A stretch of DNA of 64,000 nt from Acidovorax sp. (lineage in GTDB: Bacteria > Pseudomonadota > Gammaproteobacteria > Burkholderiales > Burkholderiaceae_C), in contig JAUXZO010000091.1 of the NCBI GenBank assembly GCA_030692685.1, positions 16,141 through 80,140 on the forward strand, given 5' to 3'. The notes under the pieces were generated by a model. The model was not told the DNA's origin, made no database searches, and saw only the letters and a list, made by a program, of their open reading frames with translations. Positions 33,677-41,196 of this stretch are shown here, one piece after another (within the stretch, counting starts at the first letter, position 1; the number at the start of each line of letters is the position of its first letter). A program made the translations under genes and the position numbers.

Positions 33677-34942
33677 TCAATGCCCTTGAGCGCGTGGATG
33701 CTCCATAAAAAACCGCAGCATCTCCTGGGTGGCGCCCACACCGCGCGGGTCGGTGTGGCTGCCGCCCGCGTGCCCGCCGGCCCACGCATGCCCCGCGCCC
33801 TGCAGCACCCAGTGCTCGGCCACGACCTGGCCGGGCGATGCCTTGGCCGCAGAGGCGCTGCCCGCCAGCGAATACACCGTGCGGGTATAGCCCTGCCCGC
33901 TGGCCGACTTGCCCTGTTGCACGGCCTTCACGGTGGCTGGTTCGCCGCCGGGGGCGGTGGCCCGTGCGCTGAGCGCGGCCTGGATCAATTGCTCGCCGTT
34001 GTGGGCGTGCACCGTGGGGTCGGCATCGCCATGGAACACGATGGTGGGTGGGGGTGGTAGCGCGGTTGCGTCAGCAGTGTGGGCGGTGGCCCCCGGTTTG
34101 GCGCCATTCTTCATCGCCGACAACGCGCCCATCACGTTGTGCGCAGCCCCTGCTTGCAGCCCAGAGTGCACGCCCACCGCAGCAAACACATCGGGGTATT
34201 CGCGCCCCAGCAGTGCAGCCATGGCGCCGCCCGCCGACAGGCCCGCCACGTACACGCGCTGCGCATCCACGTGGTGGCGCGCCATCACGTCCTGCACCAT
34301 GGCCACCAGCATTGCGGGCTCGCCGCCGCCCCGGTGCTGGTCGCCGGGGCGAAACCAGTTCCAGCAGCCGTTGGGGTTGGCGCTGTGGGGCTGTTCGGGG
34401 TACAGCACCAGGGCGTTGGCCGGTGCGGCGGCCGCGTTCATGCCGGTGCCGGTGGCAAAGTCCTCGGGGTTCTGCGTGCAGCCGTGCAGCATCAGCACCA
34501 AGGGCATGGGTGATCCTGCGGCAGCGCCCGGGGGTACGTACAGGTGGTAGTGGTGTTGGTGCCGTGCACCCGCGTGGGTGAAGGCGATGCGCGTAAAGCT
34601 GCCGGGCGGTTCTGCCTGTGGGTGGGGGGCGGCTGCGGTTGTGGCCGCGCCCTGGGCGGCTTTTGGGGGCGCACTGGAGCTGTTGCGGTCGACGACCACC
34701 ACGTCTTCGACATCGGCCTGGCTGCCGGGGCGGCGCCACAGTGGGGCGTTGGCAGAGGCGGGCTTTGGGGGGGCGCCGGGCAGGGCGGTACCCGCGCTGG
34801 CGGGTGCGGGCGGGCTGCTGTGTCGTGTCACGGCTGTACCCAGTGCCTGCTGCAGGGTCCGCGTCGCATCGGCCAGGTGGCCGCTGCGCACCAACTGGGT
34901 GGCTTCGCCCATCAGTTGTTTGAGGTTAATGTTCCAGTCCAT
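33677..34942 (-). CDS. PHB depolymerase family esterase (LpqC-like)
   Basis: This 421-residue protein starts at MDWNINLKQLMGEATQLV, followed by a Pro/Ala-rich linker to about residue 115. The alpha/beta hydrolase follows: PLVLMLHGCTQNPEDFATGT (oxyanion hole), YVAGLSAGGAMAALLG (nucleophile Ser), IVFHGDADPTVHAHNG (Asp) and GAGHAWAGG (His). It belongs to the poly(3-hydroxybutyrate) depolymerase/esterase family of LpqC type. No secretion signal is visible, so it may act on intracellular polymer granules or short esters. The preceding ribbon-helix-helix gene, 65 bases upstream, may control it. Confidence 0.86.
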   Translation of the reverse strand: MDWNINLKQLMGEATQLVRSGHLADATRTLQQALGTAVTRHSSPPAPASAGTALPGAPPKPASANAPLWRRPGSQADVEDVVVVDRNSSSAPPKAAQGAATTAAAPHPQAEPPGSFTRIAFTHAGARHQHHYHLYVPPGAAAGSPMPLVLMLHGCTQNPEDFATGTGMNAAAAPANALVLYPEQPHSANPNGCWNWFRPGDQHRGGGEPAMLVAMVQDVMARHHVDAQRVYVAGLSAGGAMAALLGREYPDVFAAVGVHSGLQAGAAHNVMGALSAMKNGAKPGATAHTADATALPPPPTIVFHGDADPTVHAHNGEQLIQAALSARATAPGGEPATVKAVQQGKSASGQGYTRTVYSLAGSASAAKASPGQVVAEHWVLQGAGHAWAGGHAGGSHTDPRGVGATQEMLRFFMEHPRAQGH

Positions 34943-35007
34943 GGGGACTCCTTGGTTGTGGGCGCGCACGCCGGTGGCCCGCTGTGGGCCGTGTAGTAGG
35001 GATTCAC

Positions 35008-35430
35008 TCAGTGCATGCGCCCCGCCAGCGCGGTTTTGACCTCGGCACTGGCATGGAACGCGCCCAGCACCGTCACCGAAGCAATGGTGGCCTGCGCCAA
35101 TGCGGGCGGCACGTCGTCGTCGATGCTGGCCAGGCCCAGTACCCGGATCTCCAGCGCCTGGCCGGCCGCCTGCACGGCCTCCAGCTCGGCCCGGCCAAAA
35201 CGCTGCAACCCCAGCACAAGCATCTTGCGGGCCACCACCTGGCGAACGGCGTCGTTCTGCGCGGTCAGCTGGTTGCGGATGGCGGTGCGGATGAAATCGG
35301 TGCGGTTGGCGTAAAAGCCTTCGGACACCAGCAGGTCGATGTGCCCCAGGTCGACAAAACCCAGGTTGATGGTGACTTTTTCAGACTCGGGCACCTTGCT
35401 TCGAGAGGCGATAGGGACGATATTGCTCAT
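35008..35430 (-). CDS. Ribbon-helix-helix (CopG/Arc-type) regulator
   Basis: This 140-residue protein starts with ATG seven bases after GGAG. Residues ~17-55 form a ribbon-helix-helix DNA-binding motif (VTINLGFVDLGHIDLLVSEG, then NRTDFIRTAIRNQL). The rest, with GLQRFGRAELEAVQAAG, resembles the C-terminal part of CopG-like regulators next to PHB-depolymerase-type genes. It is likely a dimer that controls its own operon: a regular set of TGGATG repeats lies immediately upstream. The longer start at 35475 is not supported because the extra residues come from those repeats. Confidence 0.8.
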   Translation of the reverse strand: MSNIVPIASRSKVPESEKVTINLGFVDLGHIDLLVSEGFYANRTDFIRTAIRNQLTAQNDAVRQVVARKMLVLGLQRFGRAELEAVQAAGQALEIRVLGLASIDDDVPPALAQATIASVTVLGAFHASAEVKTALAGRMH

Positions 35431-35446
35431 CACAGAACTCCAAAAA

Positions 35447-35482
35447 CATCCATGTGGATGGTGTATGGATGTCAATTGGATG
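35447..35482 (-). promoter_or_regulatory. Likely operator of the ribbon-helix-helix gene
   Basis: CATCCATGTGGATG (35447-35460) is a perfect inverted repeat of CATCCA/TGGATG. TGGATG then recurs at 35466-35471 and 35477-35482, so the three TGGATG copies are exactly 11 bp apart, one helical turn each. This is the type of phased operator that ribbon-helix-helix dimers bind cooperatively. Confidence 0.65.
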
Positions 35483-35556
35483 TTTATTGCGAATTTTCAA
35501 GAGGCCGGCAAGAGAATGACCAGAGAAGGACAAGATAAGGACAAGAGAACGACAAA

Positions 35557-35576
35557 GAAAAAGAGCCCGTAGGCTC
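35557..35576 (-). terminator. Rho-independent terminator (minus strand)
   Basis: On the minus strand GAGCC-TACG-GGCTC is followed by T residues (35562-35557). It lies 186 bases beyond the stop of the PPOX gene and would separate that transcript from the ribbon-helix-helix operon. Confidence 0.65.
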
Positions 35577-35599
35577 CTGTTTCGAATGCATGCTATTAA

Positions 35600-35650
35600 A
35601 TATGTAGCTATCAGCGCATGCTGAATAAGCGCAAGATGCCAATTTCCCTC
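35600..35650 (+). repeat. Dispersed AGCGCTT-N5-AAGCGCT element, copy 7 (decayed)
   Basis: TAGCTATCAGCGCATGCTGA, ATAAGCGCAAGATGCCAATT differs from consensus in both arms (CATG for CTT, AAG for TAG). It is a degenerate copy between the regulator and the PPOX gene. Confidence 0.78.
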
Positions 35651-35761
35651 GATTTTTCAGCCACATGTGGCCTGAGGCGGGGCTCGGCAGCTGCTCCAAG
35701 TTGGCGCGTGCAGGTCATGCATCCGGGCGCGCCAACTTTGCGAGGCACCGTCCTGATTGCC

Positions 35762-36265
35762 TCAAGACAAGGTCAGCTCTTTGTGCTCACCAAGGTCGCG
35801 CGGTTGCTCGCCCTTGATGGCGGTCTTGGCCATCTTGAAGATCTGCACCATCTTGCTTTCGTCCACATCCCAATACTCGGCATGGCGGATGCGCACGACC
35901 AGCAGCGCAAGATCCGGGTCGGACACACCGCCCGGGAACCACGCTTTGGCCATGGGCGACCACAGCGCTTCCTTCTGGCCACGGTCGTCCACAAAACGGG
36001 CCTGACCCGACAGCGAAACATAGCTGTCGTCGTCCGGATTGGCGTAAGACACGTTGACCTCTCCATCGGTTAGCAAGCGTTCGTACAGCTCGCCGGATTT
36101 GGAGATAAAAAAGTACAACTCACTTTGCTCGTCAAATTTGCGGTTCTGCGTGGTGAGCGGGTGTGCATGGAGCATGCCGGTCGACGTGCGGTGAGTCAGC
36201 ATCCCAAAACGGATGTCCTTGATGAGTTTCCAAAGGGTTTCGTGGGCGGCGGTGTCGTGTTGCAT
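35762..36265 (-). CDS. Pyridoxamine 5'-phosphate oxidase-fold protein (general stress protein 26 type)
   Basis: This 167-residue protein starts at MQHDTAAHETLWKLI. It has the split-barrel FMN-binding features of the PPOX family: FGMLTHRTSTGMLHAHPLT, ELYFFISKSGELYERLLTDG, VNVSYANPDDDSYVSLSGQA and ALWSPMAKAWFPGGVSDPD. The last segment is typical of general stress protein 26 (Pfam Pyridox_ox_2-like). It probably binds FMN or FAD. The longer frame to 36490 passes into the MITE-like element and was rejected. Confidence 0.86.
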   Translation of the reverse strand: MQHDTAAHETLWKLIKDIRFGMLTHRTSTGMLHAHPLTTQNRKFDEQSELYFFISKSGELYERLLTDGEVNVSYANPDDDSYVSLSGQARFVDDRGQKEALWSPMAKAWFPGGVSDPDLALLVVRIRHAEYWDVDESKMVQIFKMAKTAIKGEQPRDLGEHKELTLS

Positions 36266-36386
36266 GAGGGCTCCAGTGAAAGGGACTATCGCTTCACTGT
36301 AGGTTGCAACCGCAGGGGGCAGCGTCGTCCCCGAGGCCGGATTGGCGTGGGGAGATGTCTGACAAAGGCTCCGGCGACTTGGAGCG

Positions 36387-36553
36387 CTAGGGATGTCCTG
36401 CATAACCCTCGCGAGGGTGGTAGTGCAGATTGCGATGGGCCGCAAGGCGTCTTTTCTTGCCAATAGCCGTGCTATTGGCAAGAAAAGCAACGCAGCGAAC
36501 CGCCCGAGCCCGCGCTATCACAGACCGCAGGGAGTTATGCAGGACGTCCCTAG
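36387..36553. mobile_element. MITE-like non-coding element with inverted termini
   Basis: A 167-bp element. Left end CTAGGGATGTCCTGCATAAC and right end (inverted) CTAGGGACGTCCTGCATAAC match in 19 of 20 bases. The interior holds a perfect 17-bp hairpin, CTTTTCTTGCCAATAGC-CGT-GCTATTGGCAAGAAAAG, at 36451-36487. The four bases CTAG at both ends may be a target-site duplication. There is no transposase gene. The right end lies inside the end of the hepT coding frame. Confidence 0.7.
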
Positions 36554-36913
36554 ACGTTGGTGAGCGCGCGGCGTACGGCCCTTTCGAGCGCAGGGAGATC
36601 GTCCGCAATGGTTTTGAAGAGAATTTCGTGCGTAACTTGCTCGTACCCGTGCGCGAGAATGTTGCGCAGACCGATGACTTTTCGCCAAGGGATTTCTGGC
36701 AGCTGTTGGGTTCGATGGGTGTCCACGCGGTACGCCGCTTCGCCCAGGTTGATGAACAACTTTTCAACGGCAAGGCACAACACGCGTTGCTGCGAGAACT
36801 CTGTGGCGCTCAACGGCGCTACGAGGGCGCTACGAGGGCGCTACGAGGGCGCGCAGTTCTTGCACAAACTGCAGCATGTCAGCCAAGTGCGCGGGTGTTC
36901 TATCCACCGTCAT
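36550..36913 (-). pseudogene. hepT: HepT-type toxin gene, frameshifted by an 11-bp tandem repeat
   Basis: The frame opens with ATG at 36913 overlapping the mntA stop (ATGA). It reads MTVDRTPAHLADMLQFVQE and LRALVAP, then hits TAG. The rest of HepT, from LSATEFSQQRVLCLAVEKL, continues in another frame to 36550, keeping the RNase motif Rx4HxY as RNILAHGY. The break is three tandem copies of CTACGAGGGCG (36819-36851) where one copy would give an intact gene (RALVAPLSATEF). The TAG that closes the protein is read from the end of the MITE-like element. A functional HepT is therefore not expected. Confidence 0.82.
36819..36851. repeat. Three perfect tandem 11-bp repeats inside hepT
   Basis: CTACGAGGGCG is repeated exactly three times (33 bp). 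Each extra unit shifts the frame because 11 is not a multiple of three, and the repeat itself makes a TAG in the toxin reading direction when more than one copy is present. Loss of two units would restore hepT. Confidence 0.95.
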
Positions 36914-37209
36914 TGGAACAGTGGGCGCAGCTGTGGCTCGATGGCGCTGCGCCGGTAAGGGTTGTTGAGCACAGAGGGAAACGCCAGATCAATCTTGCGA
37001 CCATCAAACGCAGCCGACAACTCGTCCTGCATGTCCACCAAGGCAAAACCACTGGGGGCCTCACCAGGGATGAACTCCACCAGCAAGTCCACGTCGCTGT
37101 CGGCGCGCTCCTGATCTATGGCTGCAGAGCCAAACATCTGTAAGCGACGCACGTGGTAGCGCCTGCAGATGTCTGCAATGTGGGACTGAAGGGAGGGGCC
37201 GATCTGCAT
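36910..37209 (-). CDS. mntA: MntA-type nucleotidyltransferase antitoxin
   Basis: This 99-residue minimal nucleotidyltransferase has the motif GSX10DXD as GSAAIDQERADSDVDL and the third acidic site in GRKIDLAFP. MntA proteins inactivate the HepT ribonuclease by adding AMP units to its Tyr next to the RX4HXY motif. The gene precedes and overlaps hepT, as in type VII toxin-antitoxin operons. It appears intact although its partner is broken. Confidence 0.88.
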   Translation of the reverse strand: MQIGPSLQSHIADICRRYHVRRLQMFGSAAIDQERADSDVDLLVEFIPGEAPSGFALVDMQDELSAAFDGRKIDLAFPSVLNNPYRRSAIEPQLRPLFQ

Positions 37210-37267
37210 GGGCGGAATTATGAGGGAGGCCCCGGCAAAAGGGCGTGCGAATGCGATGGCAGTGCGG

Positions 37268-37627
37268 TCAAGCCTTCTTCAAAAACTCCGACTTGAGCAA
37301 CATGCTGCCCAAATCGGTTTTGCAGTCCACGTTGTGCCCGTCTGCGCCATCGACCAAGCGGATGCTCTTGATCTTGGTGCCCTTCTTGAGGCTCGACGAC
37401 GAGCCCTTGACCTTGAGGTCTTTCACCAGAATCACGGCGTCGCCATCGGCCAGGGGGTTGCCGTTGGCATCACGCACCACGCCATCGCCCGCATCTGCCG
37501 AGTCTGTGTCTGCGCTGTCCGCCACCTGCGGCCATTCAAAGGCGCAGTCGGGGCACACGTAGTTGCTGGCGTCGGGGTAGGTGTTCTCAAGACCACATTG
37601 GGGGCAGGCGGGCACGGTGTTTGGCAT
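37268..37627 (-). CDS. yjdM: YjdM/PhnA-like zinc-ribbon protein
   Basis: This 119-residue protein has an N-terminal zinc ribbon (PACPQCGLENTY and YVCPDCAFEW) and the C-terminal YjdM core VVRDANGNPLADGDAVILVK with DLKVKGSSSSLKKGTKI. It matches E. coli YjdM (formerly PhnA), whose annotation as a phosphonate-use protein is historical and probably wrong. An acidic Asp/Ala/Ser linker of ~15 residues joins the domains. Confidence 0.9.
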   Translation of the reverse strand: MPNTVPACPQCGLENTYPDASNYVCPDCAFEWPQVADSADTDSADAGDGVVRDANGNPLADGDAVILVKDLKVKGSSSSLKKGTKIKSIRLVDGADGHNVDCKTDLGSMLLKSEFLKKA

Positions 37628-37694
37628 GGGTTGTCAGTGGGGATGGAAGATTGGAGGGTGCTAAGCATGGCGCCTGGCGCATGGAACTGGCGCG

Positions 37695-37783
37695 GCCAAA
37701 TGCCGGTGCCACCGTGGAGCGGGCTTTGCCCGGCCAGGGGTGGCGTCCCCCTGGGGGAAGGCGCCGCAGGCGACTCAGGGGGC
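37695..37783 (-). repeat. Mosaic intergenic repeat, copy 2
   Basis: Reading the minus strand: CCCCCTGAGTCGCCTGCGGC, CTTCCCCCAGGGGGACGCCA, CTGGCCGGGCAAAGCCCGCT, CCACGGTGGCACC. The block order is that of copy 1 at 1364-1444. It lies between yjdM and dinG and begins right after the dinG stop codon. Confidence 0.72.
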
Positions 37784-37786
37784 ATC

Positions 37787-39967
37787 CTATAGCGGCGCGC
37801 GTTGCTCCAGCGCAAACGGCGGCAAGCCTTTGAGCAAGCGCTGCCCGTAGCTGGTGCGCGTCAGGCGCTTGTCGTAGCAATACACATGCGCCTGGTCTTC
37901 TTCGGTGCGAATCGCGCGGCCCACCCATTGCGCAAGGCGGATGGCGGTGGCGGGCACCACCAGTTCGCTGAACGGGTCGCGGCCCACGGCGCGCAGCCAT
38001 TCGGCGCGGGCCTCGCCCACCGGGTCGTCGGGCGGGGCAAACGGCAGCTTGGTGATGAAGACCGATTCGCACAATCTGCCCGGCAAATCCAGCCCTTCGC
38101 CAAACGACTGCATGCCGAAAATGACCGAGGGCTCGCCACCCTCTACCCGCTCGCGGTGGCGCTTGAGCAGCTGCGTGCGCGGCAGCGCGTTTTGCACCAG
38201 CACCACACTGCGCATGGCGGTGGGCAATGCGTCCACAGCCTGGCGCATTTGTTCGCGCGAGGTGAACAGCACCAGCGCGCCGTATTCCACGCGCGCAATG
38301 TCGTGCAGCAGCGCATCGACCATTTCGGCGGTGAACTGCGCGGCGTTCTTGGGGTCGGCGTGGGTTTCGGCCGCAATCAGCGTGCCCTGCGCGGCGTAGT
38401 TGAACGGGCTGGCTACCTCCAGCGACGTGGCCGCCTCGTCGCCATGCAGGCCCGCTTCACGCAGAAAAAATTCAAAGTTGCCGCAGCTGGTCAGCGTGGC
38501 CGATGTCAGCACCGCGCCGCGCACGGCGCTCCACAGGTGGTTGCGCAGCGTGGTGCCCGGCAAGATGGGGCTGGCGTGCGCCTTGACCACAATGAAGTCC
38601 CCATCCACCTCCAGCGTGAACCACTTGGCGGCTGGCACAAAGCTGCGGTCGGCGCCCTGGGGCGCATCTTGCAGCAGCAGCTGTGCGGTGGCGTGCAGCT
38701 CTTCCAGCCGGGGCGCCAACATGCCGATTTGCGCGTACAGCGTGGACAGGCGTTTGGCCTCATCGGGCTTGTCGCGCATTTCGGCACGCAGGGCTTTGCT
38801 GATGGCGCGCAGCGCTTCGAGAAAACCATCGGCGCTGGCCGCCAGCAGGCCCAGCGGCGCGATGAGTTGTTCGGGCAGCTCGCCACGCGGCACGCGCACG
38901 CGGGCCGGGCCCCAGGTGTCGCGCTGGCTTTTGAGGTTGTCGCCATACACGTCCATCACGATGCGGGCCAGGTCCTGCATCGTCTGCCGCAACTGGGCCG
39001 CGTGGCGCGGAATGTCGGCAATCTCTTCGACCTCCAGCAGCGCGCCAATGCGCAGGCCCCGGCTCGACAAGCGCTCGATCCATGTCACGCGCGACAGATC
39101 CATGCTGCACGCAAACTGCTGCAGCGCCGTGGCGGGCAGGTGGTGGGCTTCGTCCAATATCAGCAGGCAGTTGTCCAGCTCGGGCAGCACCCGTGCGCCC
39201 AGCGACGACAGCAGCAAATCATGGTTGGCCACGATGACTTGCGCGCCCACCAGCTCCTTGCGTTTGTCGTAGTACGTGCATTGGCTGAAGGCCGGGCAGT
39301 GCTTGCCCGTGCACGACGCGCCCTCGGCCGCCACGGGGCTCCACACCTCGGGCTTGGGTGGCGTGTCCAGGCTGTCGCGGTCGCCATCCCACGCGCCTTT
39401 CGACAGCGTCTGCGCCATCGTCGAATAAAACTGCATGCGCGCCTCGGTCTCATGCCGGGGGCGCTTGGCGCGGGCGGCGGCTTCCTCGTCGGCAAACAGG
39501 TCGTCGTCGCCCTCGCCTTCCCCCTCGGCCTCGCCCGTGCCCGCCAGCCGGTCGAGCTTGAGCTTGCACACATAGCGCCCGCGCCCCTTGGCCAGCGCAA
39601 ACTTGAAGGGCTGGGGCATCAGCGCCAACAGCGCGGGCAGGTCCTTGTTGACCAGCTGCTCCTGCAGCGCCACCGTGGCGGTAGAGATCAACACCCTTGT
39701 GCCGCGCGCCAGCGCCAGCGCAATGGCCGGCGCGCAATACGCTAGCGACTTACCCACCCCCGTGCCCGCCTGGATGACGGCGATGGACCGCGTGGGCGCG
39801 GCCTCTCCGCTTTCCTCGTCCACCTTGCCCAGCGTGGCGCTGCTGAACGTGCGCGCCACCTGCTCGGCCATCAGCCGCTGGCCAGCGCGGCTGCGAAAAC
39901 CGGGGGTTGCAGACACCACCGCATCGAAAGATTCAAGGGCCTTTGCGGCCCATTCTGGGGAAGACAT
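37787..39967 (-). CDS. dinG: ATP-dependent DNA helicase, DinG family
   Basis: This 726-residue superfamily 2 (XPD-like) helicase has Walker A VIQAGTGVGKSLAYCAP (about residue 71), DEAH box CLLILDEAHHLPAT and motif VI VGRAIRTEEDQAH. Cys residues in RYVCKLKL, SCTGKHCPAFSQC fit the iron-sulphur cluster of DinG-type helicases. An acidic insertion (GEAEGEGEGDDDLFADEEA) is present near residue 150. DinG unwinds D-loops, R-loops and forked DNA and is SOS-induced in E. coli. A LexA-type box lies 126 bases upstream in the divergent region. ATG at 39967 was chosen over a GTG at 39985. Confidence 0.92.
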   Translation of the reverse strand: MSSPEWAAKALESFDAVVSATPGFRSRAGQRLMAEQVARTFSSATLGKVDEESGEAAPTRSIAVIQAGTGVGKSLAYCAPAIALALARGTRVLISTATVALQEQLVNKDLPALLALMPQPFKFALAKGRGRYVCKLKLDRLAGTGEAEGEGEGDDDLFADEEAAARAKRPRHETEARMQFYSTMAQTLSKGAWDGDRDSLDTPPKPEVWSPVAAEGASCTGKHCPAFSQCTYYDKRKELVGAQVIVANHDLLLSSLGARVLPELDNCLLILDEAHHLPATALQQFACSMDLSRVTWIERLSSRGLRIGALLEVEEIADIPRHAAQLRQTMQDLARIVMDVYGDNLKSQRDTWGPARVRVPRGELPEQLIAPLGLLAASADGFLEALRAISKALRAEMRDKPDEAKRLSTLYAQIGMLAPRLEELHATAQLLLQDAPQGADRSFVPAAKWFTLEVDGDFIVVKAHASPILPGTTLRNHLWSAVRGAVLTSATLTSCGNFEFFLREAGLHGDEAATSLEVASPFNYAAQGTLIAAETHADPKNAAQFTAEMVDALLHDIARVEYGALVLFTSREQMRQAVDALPTAMRSVVLVQNALPRTQLLKRHRERVEGGEPSVIFGMQSFGEGLDLPGRLCESVFITKLPFAPPDDPVGEARAEWLRAVGRDPFSELVVPATAIRLAQWVGRAIRTEEDQAHVYCYDKRLTRTSYGQRLLKGLPPFALEQRAPL

Positions 39968-40010
39968 GGGGGGAGAGTTTGACACAGGCAGCGGCCTGGG
40001 TCTTTGGGTG

Positions 40011-40062
40011 AAAAGTGGCTGTAGCGCTTTGTGGTGAAGCGCTGAAAGCTATCCATTGTGTA
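40011..40062 (-). repeat. Dispersed AGCGCTT-N5-AAGCGCT element, copy 8 (decayed)
   Basis: AAAAGTGGCTGTAGCGCTTT, GTGGTGAAGCGCTGAAAGCT, ATCCATTGTGTAG keeps both arms but has lost the CTAG after the second arm. It lies between dinG and the LexA-type box. Confidence 0.8.
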
Positions 40063-40092
40063 GCAACAGACAGCCCCGGAATAATGGACAAT

Positions 40093-40112
40093 AACTGGTG
40101 ATTTATACAGTA
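40093..40112. promoter_or_regulatory. LexA (SOS) box-like palindrome
   Basis: AACTGGTGATTTATACAGTA matches the enterobacterial/beta-proteobacterial consensus CTGT-N8-ACAG with one mismatch (CTGG) and keeps the flanking A and TA. It lies between divergent dinG and a dinD-like relic, genes that are typically SOS-controlled. Confidence 0.68.
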
Positions 40113-40113
40113 A

Positions 40114-40682
40114 TATCTTGAAATTGATGCTGGAGCGCACCTGACAACCCTGCCCGCGGAATTCGACGGCCAATCCATCCGTCGCGTGTACGACGAGAAC
40201 ACCGAAACCTGGTGGTTTTCCGTGATCGACGTGGTGCAGGTACTGACGCAGCAGCCAGATGATTTGACTGCCCGTAAATACTCGAACCAACTCAAGCGGC
40301 GGCTTGCCAGTGAGGGCAGTCAACTGGTGACAACCTGTCACCAGTTGAAGATGTGAGCGTGGCACAGCACAAGGAGATGAAGGGCCTTGCTAGCCACAAC
40401 CTGCGTGACCACATGAGTGGAGCAGAACTTATTTTTACCGCGCTGGCCGAGTTGTCCACGCGCCAGATCGCCGAGAGCGTGGACGCCACCGGCATGGCCC
40501 AAAACAAGTCCGCCGCAAAAACCGGTGGACGCATTGCAGGCCAGGCCCGCAACCAGCTGGAAACCCAAACCGGCAAGTCGGTGGTGACGGGGGCCAACTA
40601 TCTACCGCCTTCCTCTGCACGTGCAGAGAAGTCGGTGAAGCCGGGCAAGGCCATCAAGGCTGCGAAGAAGCCATCGGCCTGA
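40114..40682 (+). pseudogene. DinD/Bro-N family gene with an internal deletion
   Basis: The first part (40144-40356) encodes LPAEFDGQSIRRVYDENTE, TWWFSVIDVVQVLTQQPDD and RKYSNQLKRRLASEG, the Bro-N start of DinD-like proteins, then stops at TGA. The second part (40353-40682), in the next frame, encodes VAQHKEMKGLASHNLRDHMS, AELIFTALAELSTRQIAES and GKSVVTGANYLPP, which is the DinD C-terminus. About 100-120 residues between them are missing and the junction is out of frame. No good start codon precedes the first part. It is a decayed SOS-induced gene behind a LexA-type box. Confidence 0.82.
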
Positions 40683-40789
40683 CGTACAGGCGCCTTGGCC
40701 CGGCGCACCCAGGGCGTCCGGGCCTACAGGTCAGCAGCGCGGCCTTTCCTACGATCAAGTGAAGACTGCGCACTTCAAGGAGATCCCCC

Positions 40790-41095
40790 ATGCCCCGTAC
40801 CCCCACAACCAACCATCCCGCCCCAGCGCCCACGGGCCCAGAGCCCTCGGTGGACACGACCAAACGCCAGGCCCCAGCAACCCGCACGGAGGGGTCTGCG
40901 ACGGAGGCTGGCAAATCGTCGTCGAATGCGCAAGAAAAGCCCAAGTTGCCTCATGAGAGGGATGAATCAGTGGACATGACGCATGGCCAGCCCGATGCCC
41001 AGATAGAGCAAGCCTACCGCGACGTGAAACGCGGCCTGCAGGACACGGACCGGGGTCCACCGGCTGACAAGGCGTACCAGAAGCAAAAGCAATAG
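40790..41095 (+). CDS. Small hydrophilic hypothetical protein
   Basis: This 101-residue protein follows AAGGAG at seven bases. It is rich in Pro, Thr, Lys, Glu and Gln and lacks hydrophobic stretches, so it is predicted to be disordered. The C-terminal part (QPDAQIEQAYRDVKRGLQDT) could form an amphipathic helix. No family was recognised. The strong ribosome binding site and compositional bias suggest a real gene, perhaps stress-related. Confidence 0.6.
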   Translation: MPRTPTTNHPAPAPTGPEPSVDTTKRQAPATRTEGSATEAGKSSSNAQEKPKLPHERDESVDMTHGQPDAQIEQAYRDVKRGLQDTDRGPPADKAYQKQKQ

Positions 41096-41136
41096 CGATA
41101 GCGACAGCGATAGTGGTGACGATAGCGAGAGATACT

Positions 41137-41196
41137 ATCAATTTTATAGCTGCTAGCGATTGATGGGTAAGCGCTAGAGGCTAATTTCTATCAATT
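41137..41196 (+). repeat. Dispersed AGCGCTT-N5-AAGCGCT element, copy 9 (decayed)
   Basis: ATAGCTGCTAGCGATTGATG, GGTAAGCGCTAGAGGCTAAT with an AT-rich end overlaps the 3' end of the HAD gene by 16 bases. The arm GCGATT differs from consensus GCGCTT. Confidence 0.78.

Noticed and set aside
36387..36553. A complete insertion sequence
   Set aside because: Only 167 bp, no transposase frame; it can only be a non-autonomous element.
37802..39745. A 647-codon plus-strand frame opposite dinG
   Set aside because: Shadow of the high-GC helicase gene; it has no family features, very biased composition (Gln, His, Arg, Gly), and the minus-strand frame has all helicase motifs.
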